64,000 bases of DNA, taken from the NCBI GenBank assembly GCA_902522775.1, contig CABYWQ010000002.1, forward strand, positions 62,001 through 126,000, read 5' to 3'. The position numbers were made by a program, and so were the translations under genes. Position 1 is the first letter of the stretch. Each line of letters opens with the position of its first letter. This document shows positions 16,440 to 26,205 of this stretch, one piece after another. The stretch comes from Eutrophosalina sp902522775. Lineage in GTDB: Bacteria > Bacteroidota > Bacteroidia > Flavobacteriales > Flavobacteriaceae. Below the pieces are notes generated by a model. It did no database searches and was not told where the DNA came from. It worked only from the letters and a program-made list of their open reading frames with translations.

Positions 16440-19400
16440 ATGAAAAAAATATTAATTTTTTTGTCTCTTATTGTATTTAGTTTCAATTATTCTCAAAATA
16501 TAGTTAGTGGAACAGTCACTGATGAAACAGGAGTTCCTCTTCCTGGAGCTACAGTTCTAGCTATTGAAAGTGGAGCTAACACAATTACAGACTTTGATGG
16601 AAATTATTCCATTAGTGCCGAAATCGGTACAACACTTGAATTTAGATTTATTGGGTATGCCGTTACAACAATTAGTGTTTCAGGTATTTCGCTTGATGTA
16701 AGTTTAAGTCCTGACAATGCTCTTGATGAAGTAATTGTTACAGCTTTAGGCGTAAGCAGAGATAAAAAATCTTTAGGATATTCCGTGCAAGGAGTTGATG
16801 GGGATGATGTTTCAGATGTGAAAAGTATGAATGCTTTAGAATCTTTGAGCGGTGAAGTAAGTGGACTAGATATTTCATCATACAACACTATGGGAGGTTC
16901 TGCTAACGTTATTATTAGAGGCTATTCTTCATTAACTGGCTCTAATCAAGCATTATTTATTGTTGATGGTACACCTATAAATAATGATATCGTTAACTCA
17001 AACACTACTGGTAGAGGTGGTTTTGATTATGGTAATGCCGCTATGGATATTAATCCCGACGATATTGAAACTGTAAGTGTTCTTAAAGGTTCTGCTGCGA
17101 CTGCCCTGTATGGGTCAAGAGCTTCTAATGGTGTAATTTTAATTACAACAAAAAAAGGTAAGGCTCAAGAAGGATTAGGGATTTCAATTAATTCTTCTGT
17201 AATGGTCGGTTCAATAGATAATGAAACAATGCCGGTCTATCAAACAGAGTATGGTGCTGGTTACGGTCCATTTTATTATGGTCCTGGTAGTAGATATGAC
17301 CTATGGGGTGATAACTTGTCTGTATTAACTGGTGAGGATGCATCTTACGGTCCACTCATGGAAGGTCAAATGGTACATCATTGGTTTAATATGATTCCTG
17401 AGTGGGGAGATTATAAAGGAATGGCTCCTTATGAAGATCCGGGAACAACAGCGCATGATTTCTTTAAAAATTCATTAACAACGACCAACTCAGTATCTTT
17501 TAGTGGCGGAGATGATGATAGTTCTTTTAGATTATCATATACTAATGCTTCTATGGAGGGTATTATGGAAAATGCTACCATTGAGAGAAATACTTTCAAC
17601 TTATCAGGATCTAAAAATTTTGGTGATTTGGATGTTAGTGCAGGAATTACATATACTAAAACGGAAGGTATTGGCAGATATGGTACTGGCTACGATAACA
17701 GAAATGTATTCCAGGGTTTTAGACAATGGTGGATTACAGCAACTGATATCTTATTACAAAAAACAGTTTATGAAGAAACAGGAAAAAATTATTCATGGAA
17801 CATGTACGGTCCAGGTGCTAGAAGTTTTGATGAAGTTCCAAATACTAAACCACACTATTTTGATAATCCATATTGGATGAGACACAATACATATAATACA
17901 GATGTTAGAAATAGATACTTTGGTAATTTAAACCTTGATTATGAGTTAACTGATGAGATCAGTATTTTGGGCAGAGTAGGTTTTGATCAATATGACGAGA
18001 TCAGAGAAGAAAGAATAAATGTTGGTTCTGTTGATGTTTCTAGTTACAGTTTTACTAATAGAATAATTTCTGAGTTTAACTATGATTTAATCTTATCATT
18101 TAACACAGATATTACTGAAGATTTAAACTTAGATGCAATTGTAGGATGGAATTTAAGAGTTAATCAATGGGATATTGTAGGTGCATCAACAAATGGAGGA
18201 TTGAACTTCCCAAATATTTACAGTCTTGATAATTCCGTAAATCCTTTAACCTCAGATAATACTTCTAATTATGATGCTACTAAAAAAGTTGATGGTATTT
18301 ACGCTAGAGCAAGTTTTGGTTATCAAAATACATACTACTTAGAGGGTACATTTAGAAGAGATAGATCTTCTACATTACCAATTGCTAATAATACTTATAC
18401 TTATCCTTCTGTTTCAGCATCAGTAATTTTATCTAACTTAATAGAAGCGCCTTGGTTGTCGTTCGCTAAAGTTAGAGCAAACTTCGCTCAGGTGGGTAAT
18501 GATGTAGGACCATACAGAACATTAACAAGTTATATTATTAATGCAGGATTTGGTGGGCAAGCATCCTCTACAAATCCCTCTACATTTAATAATTCTAATC
18601 TAGTTGCTGAAAAGACTGATGAAACTGAATTTGGAGTTGAAGTTGATTTATTTAATTCGAGAGTTGGCTTAGATATTTCTGTTTATGATAAAACAACGGA
18701 AGATTTAATTACGCCTGTTGATATAACTGGTGCATCTGGTGCAACCGCTAATTTCATAAATGGTGGTAGTATTGAAAATAAAGGAGTTGAGCTTATTTTA
18801 AGATTAATCCCTGTTAAAACTGATGATTTCAGTTGGAATCTTAATTTTAATTATGCTAAAAATAAAAGTAAAGTACTTAGTTTGGCTTCTGGTCTAGAAT
18901 TTTTACAATTAGCAAGTGTACAGGGTGGTGTTTCTATTGGAGGTAAACCTGGTGAACCATATGGCGTAATTAGAGGTAAAGACCATATTTATGTAGATGG
19001 ACAACCAATGGTTTATACTACTGCTGATGCTCCTTCAGGTTCATATGTTGGTGTTTATGCCAGAACATCCAGTACAGATAATATCCTTGGTGATATTAAT
19101 CCAGATTGGACAGGTGGTATTAAAAATACTCTCAGATACAAAAATCTTAAGGCAAGTTTTCTTATTGATATTCAGCAGGGCGGGGATTTTTTCTCACTTG
19201 ATACTTATTATGGATTTGCAACCGGTATATATGATAGATCAGTTGGTCTAAACGAACTTGGAAATCCAATAAGAAATTCAATTGCTGATGGTGGTGGTGT
19301 AATATTACCAGGCGTCAATGCAGATGGTTCCCCAAATCAAACTAGAGGAAGGACCGACTGGTATGCTAATCCTTATGGATATTCTAGAGGTAATAATAAG

Positions 19401-19658
19401 ATGCATGTTTACGATGCATCATTTGTCAAGTTAAGAGAGGTTAGTATTGGTTATGATTTCACTGACGATTTTGTTTCAAGTACACCATTTAGTTCTGCTA
19501 GCATTTCTTTAATTGGAAGGAACTTGTGGATAATTTCAAAAAACTCACCTTATACTGATCCAGAAGCTGGATTATCGGCTGGAAATATACAAGGAAACCA
19601 GTCTGGTGCTTATCCTAGTATTAAGGAAGTTGGTGTTAATGTTAAACTTGAATTTTAA
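16440..19658 (+). CDS. SusC/RagA-type TonB-linked outer-membrane transporter
   Basis: A 1072-residue outer-membrane importer. A signal peptide (1-19, cleavage after SQ) is followed by a carboxypeptidase-regulatory-like domain (about 20-92, GTVTDETGVPLPGATV) and a TonB-box-like DEVIVTALG (96-104). The plug contains VIIRGYSSL, ALFIVDGTPIN and LKGSAATALYGSRASNG, and a long beta-barrel ends in VNVKLEF with a terminal Phe. The domain order and length are those of SusC/RagA proteins, which work with a SusD lipoprotein lid to import oligomers using the proton-motive force via TonB. The partner gene follows after 18 bases. No glycoside hydrolase, sulfatase or peptidase is adjacent, so the substrate is unknown. 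Confidence 0.95.
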   Translation: MKKILIFLSLIVFSFNYSQNIVSGTVTDETGVPLPGATVLAIESGANTITDFDGNYSISAEIGTTLEFRFIGYAVTTISVSGISLDVSLSPDNALDEVIVTALGVSRDKKSLGYSVQGVDGDDVSDVKSMNALESLSGEVSGLDISSYNTMGGSANVIIRGYSSLTGSNQALFIVDGTPINNDIVNSNTTGRGGFDYGNAAMDINPDDIETVSVLKGSAATALYGSRASNGVILITTKKGKAQEGLGISINSSVMVGSIDNETMPVYQTEYGAGYGPFYYGPGSRYDLWGDNLSVLTGEDASYGPLMEGQMVHHWFNMIPEWGDYKGMAPYEDPGTTAHDFFKNSLTTTNSVSFSGGDDDSSFRLSYTNASMEGIMENATIERNTFNLSGSKNFGDLDVSAGITYTKTEGIGRYGTGYDNRNVFQGFRQWWITATDILLQKTVYEETGKNYSWNMYGPGARSFDEVPNTKPHYFDNPYWMRHNTYNTDVRNRYFGNLNLDYELTDEISILGRVGFDQYDEIREERINVGSVDVSSYSFTNRIISEFNYDLILSFNTDITEDLNLDAIVGWNLRVNQWDIVGASTNGGLNFPNIYSLDNSVNPLTSDNTSNYDATKKVDGIYARASFGYQNTYYLEGTFRRDRSSTLPIANNTYTYPSVSASVILSNLIEAPWLSFAKVRANFAQVGNDVGPYRTLTSYIINAGFGGQASSTNPSTFNNSNLVAEKTDETEFGVEVDLFNSRVGLDISVYDKTTEDLITPVDITGASGATANFINGGSIENKGVELILRLIPVKTDDFSWNLNFNYAKNKSKVLSLASGLEFLQLASVQGGVSIGGKPGEPYGVIRGKDHIYVDGQPMVYTTADAPSGSYVGVYARTSSTDNILGDINPDWTGGIKNTLRYKNLKASFLIDIQQGGDFFSLDTYYGFATGIYDRSVGLNELGNPIRNSIADGGGVILPGVNADGSPNQTRGRTDWYANPYGYSRGNNKMHVYDASFVKLREVSIGYDFTDDFVSSTPFSSASISLIGRNLWIISKNSPYTDPEAGLSAGNIQGNQSGAYPSIKEVGVNVKLEF

Positions 19659-19676
19659 TAAATTAATTTAATAATT

Positions 19677-21437
19677 ATGAAAAAAATAATTTCAATTTTA
19701 TTTACTACATTTTTGATAATAGGATGTACAAATGATGATTATGAGGCTCTTAATAGTGACCCCAATAATCCAACTGATGTTGATGCTGGACAATTATTTG
19801 TGTCAGCAACCAAAACATTATTTGATCAAGTTGAATCAACAAGTGTTAATTTGAATAATACTCGTTTGTTTTCACAGTATTGGACTGAAACAACTTACAC
19901 CGATGAAGCCAATTACGACATGCAGAACAGAAGAATACCTGGAAATCATTGGAATATTATTTATCAAAATGTTTTATTTGATTTAAAAGATGCTAAAGCT
20001 AGAGCATCTGGTGATGGTATGAAAGTGGGTCAAGCTGAAGTTTTAGAAGTATATGCTTGGTCACTTTTAGTTGATGTTTTTGGAGATGTACCATATTCTG
20101 AAGCATTGTTAGTAGATGATGGTGAGTATCTGCCTAAATATGATGATGCAGCAACTATTTACGATGATTTACTATCAAGATTAGATTCTGCAATCTCATC
20201 AATGCAATCGGGTGGAATGGGATTTGGATCAGCTGATTTAATTTATGGTAATAATTCAAGTAGTTGGTTAAAATTTGCCTACTCATTAAAGGTTAAATTA
20301 GGTATGAGACTTTCTGATGTCAGTCCTGCTAAGTCTAAAGCTGCTGTTGAATCTGCTGCTTCGGGTGTATTTTCAAGTAATGCTGATAATGCAACTCTTA
20401 GTTATGAAGGTAGCACGCCTAATACAAACCCAATTTGGTTAGCTTTGGTTCAGTCTGGAAGAAATGATTTTGTTCCTGCTAATACAATAGTCGATATGCT
20501 TCAAGATACACTGGCAGATCCTAGGCAAGATGCTTTCCTTGATCCAAAATCTAAAAAAGTTGTTGGCAAAAAAGCTACAACAGAAGGTGGCGATGTTGAA
20601 TGGTTAGTTGTGTATGATTATGATTCAGCTAACAAGAGATATAGAATTGGAATTGATAAGCGTGAATTTCCAACAGGGTTTGATTATGCTAGTTTGAATA
20701 GCTTAAAGCTATTTGATCTGTGGGATGGAAGTATTAGTTACAAGTCGAATGATATTTATTGGGCTGAGTATTACATATACGCTAATGCTGAATTAGATTT
20801 TAGTGGTTCTGCTTTTAGTGCTAAAATTAGAGATGCTAGTGGGTTTTATGGAATCAGAGCAGAATTCTCATTTCAAGATAATATTAAGTATAAAGGAGGT
20901 ACATATGCCGCATCAAGCCTACATTCTGCCCATTCACATATTGGAACACAAATGTTTGAACCATCATTTAGAGGTGTTCTACTTGATTTCGCTGAGATTA
21001 GCTTCAATTTAGCTGAGGCTTCAATGCTTGGCTATAATGTGCCAGGTGATGCTAAAACTCATTACGAAAATGGTATAAAAGCTAACTTTGCAGATTGGGG
21101 TGTTACTGGAGTTGATACTTACCTTAAGAACCCAAAGGTATCATGGTCTTCTGCATCTGGAAGTGATAAAGTTAAAATAGCTCGTCAGTATTGGATAGCC
21201 ATGTACAATAGAGGATTTGAGGGTTGGTACGTTTACAGAAAGTTTGACGCTCCTCAAATGAATCTTGCTGCAACATCATTGTTAAAGGTTCCGAAGAGAT
21301 ATACTTTTCCTCAGTCAGAGCAAACATTAAATGGCACTAATTATTCTGCTGCAGCATCTGCGATTGGTGGTGATGAACAGCAGACTAAAATTTTCTGGGA
21401 TGTCTATGATCCCCCAAAACAAATTGGAGAAAATTAA
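19677..21437 (+). CDS. SusD/RagB-type surface lipoprotein (SusD-like_2 group)
   Basis: A 586-residue lipoprotein with a short signal peptide and lipobox LIIGC (lipidated Cys17). The mature N-terminus, with YEALNSDPNNPTDVD, and the body, with VYAWSLLVDVFGDVPYSEAL, match SusD-like proteins, most closely the SusD-like_2 type. A helical TPR-like core is expected, forming a lid on the SusC barrel and binding the ligand. The C-terminus has the usual MYNRGFEGWYVYRKF and RYTFPQSE segments. It is 18 bases downstream of the susC-like gene and is followed by a strong terminator, so the pair is a two-gene operon. This type often occurs outside polysaccharide loci; peptide or another substrate is possible. 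Confidence 0.93.
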   Translation: MKKIISILFTTFLIIGCTNDDYEALNSDPNNPTDVDAGQLFVSATKTLFDQVESTSVNLNNTRLFSQYWTETTYTDEANYDMQNRRIPGNHWNIIYQNVLFDLKDAKARASGDGMKVGQAEVLEVYAWSLLVDVFGDVPYSEALLVDDGEYLPKYDDAATIYDDLLSRLDSAISSMQSGGMGFGSADLIYGNNSSSWLKFAYSLKVKLGMRLSDVSPAKSKAAVESAASGVFSSNADNATLSYEGSTPNTNPIWLALVQSGRNDFVPANTIVDMLQDTLADPRQDAFLDPKSKKVVGKKATTEGGDVEWLVVYDYDSANKRYRIGIDKREFPTGFDYASLNSLKLFDLWDGSISYKSNDIYWAEYYIYANAELDFSGSAFSAKIRDASGFYGIRAEFSFQDNIKYKGGTYAASSLHSAHSHIGTQMFEPSFRGVLLDFAEISFNLAEASMLGYNVPGDAKTHYENGIKANFADWGVTGVDTYLKNPKVSWSSASGSDKVKIARQYWIAMYNRGFEGWYVYRKFDAPQMNLAATSLLKVPKRYTFPQSEQTLNGTNYSAAASAIGGDEQQTKIFWDVYDPPKQIGEN

Positions 21438-21460
21438 TTAACGATTAAGATATTTTAAAG

Positions 21461-21488
21461 AACCCCCATTTTCTGGGGGTTTTTTTTT
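21461..21488 (+). terminator. Rho-independent terminator after the susD-like gene
   Basis: An 8-bp stem AACCCCCA/TGGGGGTT with a TTTTC loop (21461-21481) is followed by a run of T to 21488. It is one of the few GC-rich patches in this AT-rich intergenic space and separates the SusCD operon from the ribosomal superoperon. Confidence 0.92.
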
Positions 21489-21569
21489 GTTAAAATCCAA
21501 GCAATCATTTTTTTATTTTAATCTGTAAAATTTGATTTTTTAATTATTTAAAAAAAAATTTATCAAAGT

Positions 21570-21600
21570 TTGATTAATTAATAAATTATTATACATTTGC
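21570..21600 (+). promoter_or_regulatory. Promoter of the ribosomal superoperon (TTG-N19-TACATTTGC)
   Basis: TTG (21570-21572), a 19-base spacer and TACATTTGC (21592-21600) give a complete match to the Bacteroidota housekeeping promoter. The predicted start near 21605 leaves a leader of about 17 bases, which includes AGAGGA (21612-21617), one of few Shine-Dalgarno-like stretches in the window. Confidence 0.7.
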
Positions 21601-21621
21601 AGCCCTTTAATAGAGGAAAAT

Positions 21622-22005
21622 ATGCCAACAATATCGCAATTAGTAAGAAAAGGAAGAAAAAAGATTACGAAGAAAAGCAAATCAGCTTCATTAAAATCTT
21701 GTCCTCAAAAGAGAGGAGTCTGTACGCGTGTTTACACAACAACTCCTAAAAAACCTAATTCAGCCATGAGAAAAGTTGCAAGGGTAAGACTAACTAATGG
21801 TATTGAAGTTAATGCGTATATTCCAGGTGAGGGACACAATTTACAAGAACATTCTATTGTTTTAGTAAGAGGGGGTAGAGTTAAAGACCTTCCTGGTGTT
21901 AGATATCATATTGTCAGAGGTGCTTTAGATACAGCTGGTGTGGAAGGTAGGCTACAAAGAAGGTCTAAATATGGAGCAAAAAAAGCTAAAGCGAAAAAAG
22001 GTTAA
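21622..22005 (+). CDS. rpsL: Ribosomal protein S12 (uS12)
   Basis: A 127-residue decoding-centre protein. The conserved TTTPKKPNSAMRKV (Lys43/44) and GGRVKDLPGVRYH (Lys88, Asp89) loops are intact. The lysines whose mutation gives streptomycin resistance are in the wild-type state, and Asp89 is the usual methylthiolation site. It is the first gene of the superoperon, with a promoter and a Shine-Dalgarno-like AGAGGA directly upstream. The C-terminus is slightly extended with a basic AKKAKAKKG tail. Confidence 0.98.
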   Translation: MPTISQLVRKGRKKITKKSKSASLKSCPQKRGVCTRVYTTTPKKPNSAMRKVARVRLTNGIEVNAYIPGEGHNLQEHSIVLVRGGRVKDLPGVRYHIVRGALDTAGVEGRLQRRSKYGAKKAKAKKG

Positions 22006-22041
22006 TGATGTTCAATTTTATGAACCGCTCAATTAAATAAA

Positions 22042-22515
22042 ATGAGAAAAAGAAAAGCAAAAAAACGTCCATTACTTCCAGATCCAAAATTTAATGATCA
22101 GCTTGTTACGAGATTTGTCAACATGTTGATGTGGGATGGAAAAAAATCAACTGCATTTAAAATTTTTTATGACTCTTTAGATATTATTGAGAAAAAAAAT
22201 AGTTCTGAAAAGTCTTCTTTAGAAATTTGGAAGGATTGCTTGTCAAATATTATGCCTCATGTTGAGGTAAGAAGCAGAAGAGTTGGAGGAGCTACTTTTC
22301 AAATACCAATGCAAATAAGACCGGATAGAAAGATTTCACTCGGCATGAAATGGTTGATTGGATATTCAAGAAAAAGAAATGAGAAATCCATGGCGCAGAA
22401 ATTAGCTGCTGAAATACTTGCTGCTGAAAAAGAGGAAGGCGCAGCTTTCAAGAAAAAGGTGGATACTCACAAAATGGCTGAAGCTAATAAAGCATTCTCA
22501 CATTTTAGATTTTAA
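22042..22515 (+). CDS. rpsG: Ribosomal protein S7 (uS7)
   Basis: A 157-residue 30S head assembly protein that binds the 3' domain of 16S rRNA. Conserved segments are MRKRKAKKR at the N-terminus, VEVRSRRVGGATFQIPM, KWLIGYSRKRNEKSMAQKLA and KAFSHFRF at the C-terminus. The spacing from rpsL is 36 bases, one of the larger gaps inside the operon. Two bases separate its stop from fusA. Confidence 0.98.
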   Translation: MRKRKAKKRPLLPDPKFNDQLVTRFVNMLMWDGKKSTAFKIFYDSLDIIEKKNSSEKSSLEIWKDCLSNIMPHVEVRSRRVGGATFQIPMQIRPDRKISLGMKWLIGYSRKRNEKSMAQKLAAEILAAEKEEGAAFKKKVDTHKMAEANKAFSHFRF

Positions 22516-22517
22516 TA

Positions 22518-24644
22518 ATGGCAAGAGATTTAAAATATACAAGGAATATTGGTATTGCTGCCCACATTGATGCAGGTAAAACTACCACAACTGAAAGAAT
22601 CCTTTATTACACTGGTGTGAGTCATAAAATAGGCGAAGTTCATGATGGTGCTGCAACTATGGATTGGATGGAGCAAGAGCAGGAAAGAGGCATAACAATT
22701 ACATCGGCAGCTACAACATGTGAATGGAATTTTCCAACTGATCAAGGTAAAAAAATTGATATTTCTAAGCCATATCATTTTAACATAATTGATACACCAG
22801 GTCACGTAGACTTTACAGTTGAGGTTAATAGATCACTAAGGGTTTTAGATGGTTTAGTTTTTTTATTTAGTGCTGTAGATGGTGTTGAACCTCAATCTGA
22901 AACAAACTGGAGATTAGCTGATAATTACAAAGTTCCGAGAATGGGATTTGTAAATAAGATGGATAGACAGGGTTCAGATTTCCTGAAGGTTTGTCAACAA
23001 ATTAAAGATATGCTTAAATCTAATGCTGTTCCAATTGTATTACCAATTGGCGAAGAAGAAGATTTCAGGGGAGTTGTTGATTTAGTTAAAAACCAAGCTA
23101 TTACATGGCATGAAGAAAATAAGGGTTCTACATTTGATATTGTTGAAATACCTGACGAAATGAAGTCTGAAGTTGAAAAATATAGAGCTAATTTGATTGA
23201 AGCTGTTGCTGAATATGATGATAATTTATTAGAAAAGTTTTTTGAGGATCCTGACTCTATTTCGGAAGACGAAATTCACGAAGCTTTAAGAAAAGCTGCC
23301 CAAGATATGAGTATTATTCCGATGGTGTGTGGTTCAGCTTTTAAAAATAAAGGAGTTCAGTTCTTATTAGACTGTGTTTGTCGATATCTACCATCTCCAG
23401 AGGATAAGGAAGCAATTACTGGTTCACACCCTGATAATGGTTCTGAAATTTCTAGAAAACCAACTGTCGCTGAACCTTTTGCTGCTTTGGCATTTAAAAT
23501 TGCGACAGATCCATATGTTGGAAGATTAGCCTTTTTTAGAGTTTATTCAGGCCGATTAGATGCAGGATCATATATTTTTAATAATAGATCGGAAAATAAA
23601 GAAAGAATTTCTAGAATTTATCAGATGCACGCTGATAAGCAAAATGCTATAGATTTTATTGAAGCCGGGGATATTGGTGCTGCTGTTGGTTTTAAAGATA
23701 TTAAAACTGGGGATACATTATCTGCTGAAAAACATCCAATTGTTTTAGAAAGTATGGATTTTCCTGACCCAGTTATTGGTATTGCTGTTGAACCTAAAAC
23801 AAAAGCAGACGTTGATAAACTTGGAATGGCGTTAGGAAAACTTGCTGAAGAAGATCCTACCTTTCAGGTTAGAACTGATGAAGCATCAGGTCAAACAATA
23901 ATTTCTGGTATGGGAGAACTTCATTTAGATATTATTGTAGATCGATTAAAAAGAGAATTTAAAGTAGAAGTTAATCAAGGTCAGCCTCAAGTTGAATACA
24001 AAGAAGCTGTAACTGCAACTGCTGATCACAGGGAAGTTTACAAGAAACAGACCGGTGGTAGAGGTAAATTTGCGGATATTGTTTTTACGATGGAACCTGC
24101 AGAAGAAGGAGCATCTGGTTTAGAATTTATAAATAAGATTAAAGGTGGTAATATTCCCAAGGAGTACATACCATCTGTCGAAAAAGGGTTTAAAGAAGCA
24201 ATGAAAAATGGACCTTTAGCTGGATTTGAAATAGATTCTCTTAAAGTTTCTTTAAAAGATGGTTCATTTCATCCTGTTGACTCTGATTCATTATCTTTTG
24301 AGTTAGCTGCTAAACTAGGTTTTAAAGAAGCTGCAAGGCTTGCTAAATCAGTCATTATGGAACCGATGATGAAATTGGAGGTTCTAACTCCTGAGGAAAA
24401 TATGGGGGATATTGTTGGAGACCTTAACAGAAGAAGAGGTCAGGTAAATAACATGGATGACAGAGCAGGATCGAAAGTCGTGAAAGCAATTGTTCCTCTT
24501 TCTGAAATGTTTGGCTACGTTACATCTTTGAGAACTTTAAGTTCCGGCAGAGCAACATCAACAATGGAATTTTCACATTATTCTGAAACTCCTAGTAATG
24601 TTTCAGATGAGGTTATTGCATCAATTAAAGGAAATCAGGAATAA
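22518..24644 (+). CDS. fusA: Elongation factor G
   Basis: A 708-residue translocase GTPase. G1 is AHIDAGKTTTTERIL, the switch regions carry RGITITSAATT and DTPGHVDFTVEV, and G4 is NKMDRQGSD. Domains II-V follow, with GMGELHLDIIVDRL and FEIDSLKVSLKDGSFHPVDSDS. It is a single full-length copy in the str position between rpsG and rpsJ. No tuf gene follows, unlike in E. coli; in Bacteroidota tuf usually lies elsewhere. Confidence 0.98.
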   Translation: MARDLKYTRNIGIAAHIDAGKTTTTERILYYTGVSHKIGEVHDGAATMDWMEQEQERGITITSAATTCEWNFPTDQGKKIDISKPYHFNIIDTPGHVDFTVEVNRSLRVLDGLVFLFSAVDGVEPQSETNWRLADNYKVPRMGFVNKMDRQGSDFLKVCQQIKDMLKSNAVPIVLPIGEEEDFRGVVDLVKNQAITWHEENKGSTFDIVEIPDEMKSEVEKYRANLIEAVAEYDDNLLEKFFEDPDSISEDEIHEALRKAAQDMSIIPMVCGSAFKNKGVQFLLDCVCRYLPSPEDKEAITGSHPDNGSEISRKPTVAEPFAALAFKIATDPYVGRLAFFRVYSGRLDAGSYIFNNRSENKERISRIYQMHADKQNAIDFIEAGDIGAAVGFKDIKTGDTLSAEKHPIVLESMDFPDPVIGIAVEPKTKADVDKLGMALGKLAEEDPTFQVRTDEASGQTIISGMGELHLDIIVDRLKREFKVEVNQGQPQVEYKEAVTATADHREVYKKQTGGRGKFADIVFTMEPAEEGASGLEFINKIKGGNIPKEYIPSVEKGFKEAMKNGPLAGFEIDSLKVSLKDGSFHPVDSDSLSFELAAKLGFKEAARLAKSVIMEPMMKLEVLTPEENMGDIVGDLNRRRGQVNNMDDRAGSKVVKAIVPLSEMFGYVTSLRTLSSGRATSTMEFSHYSETPSNVSDEVIASIKGNQE

Positions 24645-24646
24645 TT

Positions 24647-24952
24647 ATGAGTCAAAAAATTAGGATAAAACTGAAATCATATGACTTTAACTTGGTTGAT
24701 AAGTCAGCTGAGAAGATTGTTAAAACTGTAAAAACAACAGGCGCAATTGTTACTGGTCCAATACCACTGCCAACTAAGAAAAAAATATTTACAGTATTAA
24801 AGTCTCCTCATGTCAATAAAAAGTCGAGAGAACAGTTCCAGCTATCATCTTATAATAGATTGCTCGATATTTACAGTTCCTCTTCAAAAACAATTGACGC
24901 TTTAATGAAATTAGAGTTGCCAAGTGGAGTTGAAGTTGAAATAAAAGTTTAA
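24647..24952 (+). CDS. rpsJ: Ribosomal protein S10 (uS10)
   Basis: A 101-residue 30S head protein (in E. coli also the NusE antitermination factor). Visible motifs are IRIKLKSYDFNLVD, TGPIPLPTKK and SPHVNKKSREQF. It starts 2 bases after fusA, so the str and S10 sections are joined with no promoter-sized gap. Confidence 0.98.
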   Translation: MSQKIRIKLKSYDFNLVDKSAEKIVKTVKTTGAIVTGPIPLPTKKKIFTVLKSPHVNKKSREQFQLSSYNRLLDIYSSSSKTIDALMKLELPSGVEVEIKV

Positions 24953-24959
24953 TTTAAAA

Positions 24960-25577
24960 ATGTCTGGATTAATAGGAAAAAAAATTGGAATGACAAGCCT
25001 TTATGATGATGAAGGTAATAATCTTGCATGCACTGTAATTGAAGCAGGCCCGTGTATTGTTACTCAAGTTAAAAATAAAGACAAAGATGGTTATGATTCT
25101 GTTCAGCTTGGTTTTTTAGATAAAAAAGAAAAAAAATATACTAAGTCAGAGATTGGACATTTTAAAAATGCCAAAACTGATCCAAAACAAAATATCTGTG
25201 AATTCAAAAACTTTAAGAATGAACTTAACATTGGCGATGTAGTTAGTGTTGACCACTTTATTGAGGGTGAATTTGTTGATGTTTCTGGCATTTCTAAAGG
25301 TAAAGGATTTCAAGGTGTTGTCAAAAGACACGGTTTTGCTGGTGTTGGGCAATCTACTCATGGTCAGCATAACAGATTGAGAGCGCCAGGTTCGATTGGG
25401 GCTGCCTCATATCCTGCTCGTGTTTTTAAAGGAATGAGAATGGCAGGTCAAATGGGAAATGAGAAAGTAACAGTTCAAAATCTAAAAGTAATTAAAATTG
25501 TTCCCGAGAAGAACTTATTATTACTTAAGGGTTGTGTTCCAGGTCACAAAAATTCAATTATTACAATTAAAAAATAA
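24960..25577 (+). CDS. rplC: Ribosomal protein L3 (uL3)
   Basis: A 205-residue primary 23S rRNA-binding protein near the peptidyl transferase centre. It begins GLIGKKIGMTSLY and has the conserved loop GVGQSTHGQHNRLRAPGS, which in other bacteria contains a methylated Gln, followed by RVFKGMRMAGQMGNEKVT. Its stop overlaps the rplD start by one base (TAATG). Confidence 0.98.
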   Translation: MSGLIGKKIGMTSLYDDEGNNLACTVIEAGPCIVTQVKNKDKDGYDSVQLGFLDKKEKKYTKSEIGHFKNAKTDPKQNICEFKNFKNELNIGDVVSVDHFIEGEFVDVSGISKGKGFQGVVKRHGFAGVGQSTHGQHNRLRAPGSIGAASYPARVFKGMRMAGQMGNEKVTVQNLKVIKIVPEKNLLLLKGCVPGHKNSIITIKK

Positions 25578-26203
25578 TGAAAGTTTCAGTTTTAAATATT
25601 AAAGGAAAAGATACTGGTAGAGAGATTGAACTTTCAAAAAAAGTATTTGAAATAGACACAAGTGAGCATGCTGTATACTTAGATGTTAAACAATATTTAG
25701 CAAATCAGAGACAGGGAAATGCAAAAACTAAAGAAAGAGCAGAGATTAAAGGAAGTACTAGAAAAATCAAGAAACAAAAAGGTACCGGAACTGCAAGAGC
25801 AGGAAGTATTAAAAATCCACTGTTTAGAGGAGGAGGTACTATTTTTGGTCCTAGACCTAGAAATTATGAATTTAAGCTCAACAAAAATGTTAAAAAACTT
25901 GCTAGAAAGTCTGCTTTGTCCATTAAGTGTAAGTCTAAATCAATATCAATTATTGAAAAGATAGATTTAAAATCACCTAAGACTAAGTCATTTAACGACC
26001 TTTTAAAGGCTTTTGGTCTCGACGATAAAAAAACTTTATTTGTAATGGACGGAGTTAATAAAAATGTATATTTGTCCGCCCGAAATTTGAAAAAGTCAGA
26101 AGTAGTAACTGATTCTGAAATTTCGACATATAAAATTGTAAATGCTCAGCATCTAATAATTGAAGAAAATGTTATTGAAAAATTACAATCTAATTTAATT
26201 TAA
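25577..26203 (+). CDS. rplD: Ribosomal protein L4 (uL4)
   Basis: A 208-residue 50S protein with a globular domain and an extended loop lining the exit tunnel (STRKIKKQKGTGTARAGS and FRGGGTIFGPRPRNYE). In E. coli L4 also represses its own operon; no such control site can be recognised here. Coupled to rplC by a TAATG overlap. Confidence 0.98.
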   Translation: MKVSVLNIKGKDTGREIELSKKVFEIDTSEHAVYLDVKQYLANQRQGNAKTKERAEIKGSTRKIKKQKGTGTARAGSIKNPLFRGGGTIFGPRPRNYEFKLNKNVKKLARKSALSIKCKSKSISIIEKIDLKSPKTKSFNDLLKAFGLDDKKTLFVMDGVNKNVYLSARNLKKSEVVTDSEISTYKIVNAQHLIIEENVIEKLQSNLI

Positions 26204-26205
26204 AA

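Noticed and set aside
16604..16888. Minus-strand open frame within the susC-like gene
   Set aside because: Shadow of the plug-domain coding sequence.
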